From Anaerolineaceae bacterium (GTDB lineage: Bacteria > Chloroflexota > Anaerolineae > JAAYZQ01), in assembly GCA_012514775.1 (NCBI GenBank), contig JAAYZQ010000106.1, positions 1 to 18,724 of the forward strand: a stretch of 18,724 bases of DNA, written 5' to 3'. A model generated the notes under the pieces. It was given only the letters and a program-made list of their open reading frames with translations, was not told where the DNA came from and made no database searches. Of this stretch, positions 13,325-18,724 are shown piece after piece. Both the position numbers and the translations under genes were made by a program. Position 1 is the stretch's first letter, and the number at the start of each line of letters is the position of its first letter.

Positions 13325-14965
13325 ATGCCGAAAAAGACCTTTGTCATCGGGCACAAGAACCCCGACACCGATTCCATCGTCTCGGCCATCGCCTACGCAG
13401 AGCTGCTGCGGCTCGAAGGGGTCGACGGCGTTGTCGCCGCCCGCCAGGTCGAGGTACGCCCCGAAACGCTCCACCTCCTGGAGCGATTTGGCCAGACTCC
13501 GCCTGTTCTCGTGGACGATGTCCGGCCGCGGGTCGCCGACGTGATGGCCACGAACGTGATCATGGCCTCGCCCGAGGAGTCGGCCTACTGCATCGGACGT
13601 CAGTTGCGCGAGCGTCGCATCCGCGCCATGCCGCTGGTCAACGAGAAGGGGCATCTGGCCGGGCTGATTGCCGTGGAGGACTTTGCCGCCATCCTGCTCA
13701 CCGGGCTGGAGCGCGACCAGATGGACCAGATCCACCTGGACGTGGGCAACGTTGTGGAGACCTTGGGCGGCCGCCTCATCGTCGAGGCCCGGGGGCGCCG
13801 CCTGCGCGACAAGGTGATGGTCGCCGCCATGGACCTGGAGACGGTTCGCCGCCGGGTAGAGCCGGATATCATGGTCGTCCTGGGCGACCGCGAGAACGCC
13901 CAGCGCGTGGCCATCGAGGAGAATGTCGGGGCCCTCGTCGTCACCGGCGACCTGCCCATCTCGGACGAGATCGTGGCCCTCGCCCGGCAAAAGAACGTCA
14001 CGCTCATCTCCTCGCCGCACCACACCTTCACCACGGTCCGGCTGCTGAATCTCAGCACCCCCATCTCGCACATCATGCGTCGCGACGTGCTCACGGCATC
14101 GCCCGAGGACCTGCTGGACCAACTGCGGAACAAGCTGGCGCAGCAGCGGACCATTCCCGTGCTGGACGAAGACGGGCGCGTCGTGGGGGTTGTCTCCCGG
14201 AGCGACCTCATCAACCCCGTCCGCCATGGGGTGTACCTGGTGGACCACAACGAGCGGAGCCAGACCGTGGACGGGCTCGACGAGGCAGAGTTGCTGGGCA
14301 TCGTCGACCATCATCGCATCGCCGACATCCAGTCGGCGGCGCCCATCCTCTTTCGCAACGAGATCGTGGGCTCTACCAGCACCATCATCGCCGGGCTGTA
14401 CGACGAAGCCGACATCCCCGTCCCGCCGCCCATCGCCGGCATCCTGCTGGGCGGGCTGATCTCCGACACGGTCCTGTTCCGCTCGCCCACCAGCACGCCC
14501 CGCGACCGCCGCGTGGCCGCCGAGCTGGCCCAGCTCGCGCAGGTGGACCCGGAGGAGCTGGGCCGCGAGCTTTTTGCCGTGGCCTCCGACCTCTCGAAGC
14601 GCAGCCCGCGCGAGATCCTGACGACCGACTTCAAGGAGTTTCGCATCGACGACCTGCCCTTTGCCGTGGGGTACATGGAGACCCTGTACAAGGGGCACGT
14701 GGATGCCATTCGTGAGGAGTTGTTGGACCAGATGAAGGTCCTGCGGGCCGAGAGGGCTTATGTATCCCTGTTGTTCATGGTGGTCGACATTGCCCACAGC
14801 CAGACCGAAATACTCATCGCCGGGATGGAGCGAGAGGTGGCCGAGGCGTTGGGAGAGCGCCTGGTCTCGCCCAACTCGGTGATCGTTGGCGGCGTCATGT
14901 CGCGCAAGAAGCAGGTGGTACCCATCTTGCCCCGCCTGGCACGCCGTACGACGGGACGAGTCTAA
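13325..14965 (+). CDS. Family II Mn-dependent inorganic pyrophosphatase with CBS and DRTGG-type regulatory insert
   Basis: A 546-residue CBS-type family II pyrophosphatase, which hydrolyses PPi to phosphate. The DHH catalytic half is split by a regulatory insert: GHKNPDTDS (9-17) binds Mn, then CBS1 (about 67-130), a DRTGG-like domain (about 130-245) and CBS2 (246-297). The DHH half resumes with YLVDHNE (about 303-309) and GIVDHHR (D328, H329, H330). The DHHA2 domain carries the substrate-binding SRKKQ (525-529). Family knowledge: CBS-pyrophosphatases are inhibited by AMP/ADP, and forms with a DRTGG domain also respond to diadenosine polyphosphates. The ribosome binding site is weak (AAGAGAG). 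A TPR gene begins 17 bases after its stop, so the pair is probably co-transcribed. Confidence 0.93.
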   Translation: MPKKTFVIGHKNPDTDSIVSAIAYAELLRLEGVDGVVAARQVEVRPETLHLLERFGQTPPVLVDDVRPRVADVMATNVIMASPEESAYCIGRQLRERRIRAMPLVNEKGHLAGLIAVEDFAAILLTGLERDQMDQIHLDVGNVVETLGGRLIVEARGRRLRDKVMVAAMDLETVRRRVEPDIMVVLGDRENAQRVAIEENVGALVVTGDLPISDEIVALARQKNVTLISSPHHTFTTVRLLNLSTPISHIMRRDVLTASPEDLLDQLRNKLAQQRTIPVLDEDGRVVGVVSRSDLINPVRHGVYLVDHNERSQTVDGLDEAELLGIVDHHRIADIQSAAPILFRNEIVGSTSTIIAGLYDEADIPVPPPIAGILLGGLISDTVLFRSPTSTPRDRRVAAELAQLAQVDPEELGRELFAVASDLSKRSPREILTTDFKEFRIDDLPFAVGYMETLYKGHVDAIREELLDQMKVLRAERAYVSLLFMVVDIAHSQTEILIAGMEREVAEALGERLVSPNSVIVGGVMSRKKQVVPILPRLARRTTGRV

Positions 14966-14982
14966 GGGCGGAAAGAAGGAGC

Positions 14983-15498
14983 ATGGATAGAGCAGAGCAA
15001 GACGATCGAGTTCGCAGGCTGACAAACGAGGGTGCCCGGCTGTTGGAGCAGGGCAAGGCCCAGGAGGCCGCTCCCCTGTTCCAGCAGGCCCTGGAGATGG
15101 AGCCTCAGTACGTGCCGGCCCTCATCAATCTTGGCGGTGCCTTTGTCATGTCCGGCCAGCACCGGGAAGCCATCGCCCCCCTGGAGGCCGCTCGGGAAGA
15201 AGAGCCCGACAACCCCATGATCTGGATTAACCTGGGCGCCGCCTACCTCGGCAATCCGGTGGTGGCCACGCCCGAGCAACAAATGCGCGCTATCGGGGCC
15301 TTTGAGCGGGCCCTGGAGCTGGATGCCACGGCGCCCAACGTACACTACAATCTGGGCCTGATCTTTGTCGATCGCGGCGACGAGGACCTGGCAGTGGCTG
15401 CCTTCCGGCAGGCGCTGGAGGTGAATCCCCTCGATCACGACGCGCGCACCTGGCTGCGCAAGCTGGGACAGGAGGAGCAGGGAGGAGGCAATGGTTGA
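14983..15498 (+). CDS. Tetratricopeptide-repeat protein
   Basis: A 171-residue protein with no signal peptide or membrane segment, made of TPR units: EGARLLEQGKAQEAAPLFQQ ALEMEP, then ALINLGGAFVMSGQHREAIAPLE, IWINLGAAYLGNP with a short insert followed by AIGAFERALELDA, and VHYNLGLIFVDRGDEDLAVAAFRQALEVNPLD. Repeats of this kind bind partner proteins. The ATG is only one base after AAGGAG, with GGAAAG further upstream as the better-spaced alternative. The stop overlaps the next gene by eight bases, so translation is coupled to the membrane protein that follows. Exact function unknown. Confidence 0.85.
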   Translation: MDRAEQDDRVRRLTNEGARLLEQGKAQEAAPLFQQALEMEPQYVPALINLGGAFVMSGQHREAIAPLEAAREEEPDNPMIWINLGAAYLGNPVVATPEQQMRAIGAFERALELDATAPNVHYNLGLIFVDRGDEDLAVAAFRQALEVNPLDHDARTWLRKLGQEEQGGGNG

Positions 15499-16003
15499 CG
15501 AGAGCGGCGTACCTGGCCGGGGCCTGACGGCCGCGGCCCTCATCGGGGGTGTTTTGTTTCTGGCAGGCGGCCTCATCTTCTTGTGTGCCGCCGTGGACAA
15601 CCTGGCCAGGATGCCCATCTCCCTGGCACTCCTGGTCATCGGCACGGGCCTGGCCGCCTGGGCCGGCACTCGCCTCCGGCGGGCGCGCCGTGTCTCGGCC
15701 GGCGTCCTGGACGACCTCATCGTGGGCCTGGCCGGGCGCCACGATGCCGAAGTCACCCTGGCCCAGGTCGTCGACGAGCTGCGCGTGCCCGACGAGGCCG
15801 CGCGCGCGGCCCTCGCCCGCCTGGAAGCCAACGGCCTGAGCTACCAGGAGCGCCGGGAGGGGCGGACGGTCTATCTCTTTCCCGGCCTGAAGGAGAGCAA
15901 GGTCGTGCGGCGGTGCGCCTATTGCGGCAATGAGTACAGCGTGCGCGAGCCACTGCACAAGTGCCCCAACTGCGGCGGCCAGCTGGAGATCGTCAAGACA
16001 TGA
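15491..16003 (+). CDS. Two-helix membrane protein with winged-helix-like region and C-terminal zinc ribbon
   Basis: A 170-residue protein that I do not recognise as a named family. Two membrane helices (about 12-34 and 42-60) are followed by a basic RLRRARR stop-transfer stretch, indicating a cytoplasmic C-terminal part. Residues about 68-128 resemble a winged helix (VTLAQVVDELRVPDEAARAALARLEANGLS, then a GRTVYLF wing strand). A zinc ribbon closes the chain: C142, C145, C158, C161 (CAYC and CPNC). The start ATG follows GGAGGAGG and overlaps the TPR gene by eight bases. Its TGA overlaps the next start (ATGATG). It may sense or tether something at the membrane, but this is a guess. Confidence 0.8.
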   Translation: MVDESGVPGRGLTAAALIGGVLFLAGGLIFLCAAVDNLARMPISLALLVIGTGLAAWAGTRLRRARRVSAGVLDDLIVGLAGRHDAEVTLAQVVDELRVPDEAARAALARLEANGLSYQERREGRTVYLFPGLKESKVVRRCAYCGNEYSVREPLHKCPNCGGQLEIVKT

Positions 16004-16467
16004 TGGCAACGATCTATACCGTGGGCCATAGCAATCACGAGCCCGAGCGTTTTGTGGCCCTCCTGCGGCAGCACGGCATCGAGCAGATCGTCGATGTGCG
16101 AAGCAGCCCGTATAGCCGCTACGTCCCTCAGGCCAACCGCTCGGCGCTGGCCCTGACCCTCCACGAGGCCGGCATCGCCTATCACTGGCTTGGCGACCGG
16201 TTGGGCGGCAAGCCGGGCGGCCAGGTGGCCGATTACGACGCGCTGCGGGCCGGGGCTCCATTCCAGCAAGGCGTCGACGAACTCCTGGAGATGGCTGCCC
16301 GGGCACGGACCGCCATCATGTGCGCCGAAGGCGACCACCGCCATTGCCACCGGCACCGGCTGATCGCCCCCGCCCTTCTCGAGCGGGAAGCCGAGGTGAT
16401 CCACATCCAGCCCGATGGTTCCCTGGTGCAGGAAGGCCAGGAACCCCGGCAGCTAAGCCTTTTCTAG
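16000..16467 (+). CDS. DUF488 family protein (first of tandem pair)
   Basis: A 155-residue DUF488 protein. It opens with the family strand TIYTVGHSNHEPERFVALLR, then VDVRSSPYSRYVPQ, GIAYHWLGDRLGG, and near the C-terminus the paired motif CAEGD ... CHRHRLI followed by VIHIQPDG. The DVR, LGG, CAE and CHR elements are family hallmarks and suggest a catalytic or ligand-binding pocket, but the family's biochemical activity is not established to my knowledge. Two adjacent ATGs (16000, 16003) are possible; the first overlaps the upstream stop. The Shine-Dalgarno is a distant GGAG. The second DUF488 gene starts 25 bases after its stop, and the two proteins are clearly different in sequence. Confidence 0.88.
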   Translation: MMATIYTVGHSNHEPERFVALLRQHGIEQIVDVRSSPYSRYVPQANRSALALTLHEAGIAYHWLGDRLGGKPGGQVADYDALRAGAPFQQGVDELLEMAARARTAIMCAEGDHRHCHRHRLIAPALLEREAEVIHIQPDGSLVQEGQEPRQLSLF

Positions 16468-16491
16468 CTCGTACACAGGGAGGCCAGGTCA

Positions 16492-16935
16492 ATGCCTACC
16501 GTCTGCACCATCGGCACCACTCAGAAGAGCCTGGAGCAGTTCATCCGCCTGCTCCAGGGTGCCGGCGTCAACGCAGTCGTCGACGTTCGCTTGCGCAACA
16601 CCTCGCAGTTGGCCGGCTTTGCCAAGCGCGACGACCTGGCTTTTCTTCTCACCGAAGGGTTTGGCATCCAGTACGAACACCGGCCCGACCTGGCGCCCAC
16701 GGCCGAGATCATGGACGCCTACAAGGCCGGCCGGGACTGGCCCGCCTACGAGCGGGAATTCCTCGCTCTTCTGGCTCAGCGAGGCGCAGAAGAGATTGGC
16801 CGCGAGCTACTGGCCCGGTACCGCTGTCCCTGCCTCCTATGCGCAGAACCTCAGCCACACCGCTGCCATCGCCGTCTCGTCGCCGAATGGTGGGCCAGGC
16901 GCATTCCTGGCCTGGAGGTCTTGCACCTGGTGTGA
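16492..16935 (+). CDS. DUF488 family protein (second of tandem pair)
   Basis: A 147-residue DUF488 protein of a different subtype from its neighbour. It opens TVCTIGTTQKSLEQFIRLLQ, then AVVDVRLRNTSQLAGFAKRDD and YEHRPDLAPT. A middle YKAGRDWPAYEREFLALL is followed by the cysteine/histidine motif LLCAEPQPHRCHRRLVAEW, ending in VLHLV. The VDVR and CAE/CHR elements are kept, while the LGG motif of the first copy is absent. The ATG at 16492 is preceded by GGGAGG (16477-16482). It lies 50 bases before the dual-OB gene. Divergence within the pair argues for separate roles or a heteromeric complex rather than recent duplication. Activity unknown. Confidence 0.87.
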   Translation: MPTVCTIGTTQKSLEQFIRLLQGAGVNAVVDVRLRNTSQLAGFAKRDDLAFLLTEGFGIQYEHRPDLAPTAEIMDAYKAGRDWPAYEREFLALLAQRGAEEIGRELLARYRCPCLLCAEPQPHRCHRRLVAEWWARRIPGLEVLHLV

Positions 16936-16985
16936 CGTTTCGTCCGGGGGCGCGCCGGCTCCTGCCGGAAACCGTGGAGACACCG

Positions 16986-17711
16986 ATGTCTGTACAAGAA
17001 GTGCTGCTGCTGGCCGTCACCAAGATGCTGTCTGGCGTGTGCGTTGCCGGCATGACCACAGAGCCCGACAGGGTAACCGGGCTGCGGTGGGTGCGCCCCG
17101 TCCGGGAGCACGGCAACATCCTCCTCGGCGACATCACCACCGCCGAGGGCAGCGTGCTCCGGCCCTTTGACGTCGTCGCCCTCAACATGCTGCGGGCGCG
17201 GCCGAACCCGCCCCACGCCGAAGACTGGATCTGTGACCTGACGCGCACCCGGCCCTGCGTCAACCGCCGGCTGGAGGGAGAGCGGCGGGCGGCGTTCCTG
17301 CAAAAGTACTGTGACTGCGACCCGTGCCAGGTTCTCGACCGGCAGGAACGCTCCCTGTGCCTGTTCAAACCGGACTGGGTCGAGGGCTGCTACAAGCTCG
17401 ACCCCTATACCGGCCAGTTCCAGGCCCGGCTCTCCTTCGGGCTATATGGCCGCTGCTACCGTGGCTCTTATGCCCGGGGCGGCCTGTCGGTCACCGACCT
17501 CAAATGGCGCGCCCTGGGGCGGGCCTGGCTCCCGGCCGAGGGCGGCGGGCTGGACTTTGACGAGGGGGACCTGGAAGCGCGTTTTGGCATCCGCGAGATC
17601 TATCTGGCCGTCGGCCTGACCCGCTCCTACAGGGGGGCATTCTGGCCCATGATCATCGGCGTCCACACCCTGCCCGACTACGAGGCGACTGTGGATTATG
17701 ACAACCTATAG
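16986..17711 (+). CDS. Dual-OB-domain-like protein associated with DUF488
   Basis: A 241-residue protein that I place with dual-OB-domain proteins. The N-terminal pattern fits: LLLAVTKMLSGVCVAGMT, then GLRWVRPVREHGN, RPFDVVALNMLRARPNPPHAEDW. A cysteine-rich stretch follows (WICDLTRTRPC, KYCDCDPCQ, RSLCLFKPD) and a second beta-rich half contains GQFQARLSF, VTDLKWRALGRAW and EIYLAVGLTRSYRGAFWPMI. OB folds commonly bind single-stranded nucleic acid or nucleotides. The cysteine cluster could hold a metal, though no clean zinc-finger spacing is seen. The start ATG at 16986 is six bases after GGAG (16976-16979). It is followed 38 bases later by a recQ-like gene, which supports a nucleic-acid role; that is inference. 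Confidence 0.68.
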   Translation: MSVQEVLLLAVTKMLSGVCVAGMTTEPDRVTGLRWVRPVREHGNILLGDITTAEGSVLRPFDVVALNMLRARPNPPHAEDWICDLTRTRPCVNRRLEGERRAAFLQKYCDCDPCQVLDRQERSLCLFKPDWVEGCYKLDPYTGQFQARLSFGLYGRCYRGSYARGGLSVTDLKWRALGRAWLPAEGGGLDFDEGDLEARFGIREIYLAVGLTRSYRGAFWPMIIGVHTLPDYEATVDYDNL

Positions 17712-17749
17712 ACACACCCGAGCGAGATACATATGTTGAAGGCGAACCC

Positions 17750-18724
17750 ATGACAGCCACAGGACAGCACGCGCCCCACGACGGATTGCTCTCCGAGCTT
17801 GGCCTCAACGCGGCCAGCGTTGCCTTGCTCCCCTCAAGAGTGCGCCGCTCCCTCGTCGCCTACCTCATCCGCTGGGGGCACGAGGCGGAGGCCCACGACT
17901 GCTTGCAGGCCATCCTGCAGGCCCATGACCCCCAGGTGAGCGTCTATGACGACCTGGCCCGCCTCTACGTCAAGATGGGCCAGGCACAACGCGCCCTGGA
18001 GATCATGCGCTTGCGCCAGGAGCTCAAGCGCTCAAACTCGGCGGCGGCCCTGGAGGCGCGAACTCACCTGGCCGCGGGCAACCTGGCCGCGGCGCAGGCC
18101 ATCGCCCGTACCCTGGCCGAGGAAGCTCCCGACAACCTGCTGACCTGGAGCCTCCAGGTGGACGTCTGCCTGGCAGCGGGCGACCTGGAGGGCGTTGAAG
18201 CAGCCCTGGCGCGAGGAGAAGCCCTGAAGCCCGAGGGCACGGCCACGGCCCAGGGAACGGCCCGGTTGTGGGCGGCACGGGGCGACGGCGAAAAGGCGCT
18301 CCTCTGGGCGCGGACCGCCGTATCGCGGGCCAACCGCGATGGGCACTCGCCGTCGGTCGAGCTAATGCGCCTGCTGGAAGGGCTGCACCGCGCCGCGGGA
18401 CAGGTCGCCCAGGCGGAGGCCATCGACGCCGAGCTGCGCGCACGCCGGGAGAGCGAGTGGGAGACGGTACGCCTGGCCGTGGGCGCTTCCCCCAGCCCTG
18501 TGGTCCTCGACGCGGTAGCCAGCGCCCCGGCGCGCCCGGTCCCCGAGCCGGTGCTGGTGACGGCCGAGGAAGCGGGCCGCCTACAAGAGGAGCTGCGGCA
18601 GCATTTCGGCCACGACGCGTTCCGCCCGGGACAGGCAGAGACCATCGCCGCCGTGCTGCGAGGTGAGAGCGTCCTGGCGGTGATGCCTACCGGGGCGGGC
18701 AAGTCGCTCTGCTACCAGTTGGCC
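17750..18724 (+). CDS. RecQ-family DNA helicase with long TPR-like N-terminal region, 3' end outside window
   Basis: 325 residues are visible before the right edge and the frame is open throughout. The ATG at 17750 is seven bases after GAAGG (17738-17742). Residues 1 to about 275 are Ala/Leu-rich helical repeats of TPR type, for example VYDDLARLYVKMGQAQRALEIM, EARTHLAAGNLAAAQAIARTL and LLTWSLQVDVCLAAGDLEGVEAAL, then a short Pro/Val linker. The helicase core begins after that: FGHDAFRPGQAETI contains RecQ motif 0 (FRPGQ, 291-295), and MPTGAGKSLCYQLA is motif I with Walker A lysine K318. RecQ enzymes unwind DNA 3' to 5' in recombination and repair. Canonical RecQ starts near the FRPGQ region, so the extension is an added partner-binding module. 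The remaining helicase motifs lie beyond the window and cannot be checked. Confidence 0.87.
   Translation, partial: MTATGQHAPHDGLLSELGLNAASVALLPSRVRRSLVAYLIRWGHEAEAHDCLQAILQAHDPQVSVYDDLARLYVKMGQAQRALEIMRLRQELKRSNSAAALEARTHLAAGNLAAAQAIARTLAEEAPDNLLTWSLQVDVCLAAGDLEGVEAALARGEALKPEGTATAQGTARLWAARGDGEKALLWARTAVSRANRDGHSPSVELMRLLEGLHRAAGQVAQAEAIDAELRARRESEWETVRLAVGASPSPVVLDAVASAPARPVPEPVLVTAEEAGRLQEELRQHFGHDAFRPGQAETIAAVLRGESVLAVMPTGAGKSLCYQLA

Noticed and set aside
12854..15025. Very long minus-strand open frame opposite the pyrophosphatase
   Set aside because: The plus strand carries complete DHH, CBS and DHHA2 motifs; the minus-strand product has low-complexity His/Asp/Gln composition and crosses three plus-strand genes.
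16936..16985. Possible promoter or hairpin before the dual-OB gene
   Set aside because: Only a short CCGG repeat is present and no -10/-35 pair; the gap is compatible with simple operon spacing.
17733..17752. Six-codon mini-ORF (MLKANP) whose stop overlaps the recQ-like start
   Set aside because: The ATG has no convincing ribosome binding site and the overlap can arise by chance, since the GAAGG serving the main ATG lies within it. Not enough to call a leader peptide.
1..18724. tRNA or rRNA genes, CRISPR arrays, insertion sequences, attachment sites
   Set aside because: I found no cloverleaf-like sequence, regularly spaced repeats, transposase-like product or flanking inverted and direct repeats.

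Overview
This is a GC-rich, gene-dense bacterial chromosomal window with no plasmid, phage or insertion-sequence signal. The housekeeping genes, the architectures of several proteins (a CBS/DRTGG pyrophosphatase, a two-OB-fold SSB, an RsmD with an IAPPQY motif) and the rpsF-ssb-rpsR order fit Chloroflexota best, in the direction of Anaerolineae or Caldilineae. That placement is inference from protein style; no 16S rRNA is present. Promoters are easy to read: seven intergenic regions each carry a TTGnnn / 17-bp spacer / TAnnnT-like sigma-70 site.

Region 1 (1-5013, minus strand): a uroporphyrinogen-decarboxylase-like protein, then moeA, mobB and a small Cys4/acidic-tail protein. The last three are joined by ATGA start/stop overlaps. 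They are followed by an amidohydrolase of the SAH/MTA deaminase type that runs into a CYTH-like domain and off the left edge. moeA and mobB act in molybdenum cofactor synthesis.

Region 2 (5103-9108, plus strand): the YchF ATPase gene, then rpsF, a tandem-domain ssb, rpsR and a membrane-anchored PpiC-type foldase. The rpsF leader can fold into a structure with a CCG bulge whose basal stem covers the whole Shine-Dalgarno, as in the S6:S18 autoregulatory motif. A strong, probably bidirectional terminator closes the region.

Region 3 (9122-13191): a bifunctional-type Rel (p)ppGpp enzyme on the minus strand, divergent from rsmD on the plus strand, with back-to-back promoters. The rel promoter places the transcription start essentially at the ATG, so its mRNA looks leaderless. 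A HEAT-repeat protein with an acidic tail follows rsmD from its own promoter.

Region 4 (13260-18724, plus strand): a CBS/DRTGG family II pyrophosphatase, preceded by a long hairpin, then a TPR protein, a membrane protein with winged-helix-like and zinc-ribbon parts, two different DUF488 proteins in tandem, a dual-OB-domain protein, and a RecQ helicase with about 275 residues of TPR-like sequence in front of its helicase core (truncated by the right edge). This closely packed series, with the DUF488 pair, dual-OB protein and RecQ at its end, is the best candidate here for an uncharacterised nucleic-acid-related system.
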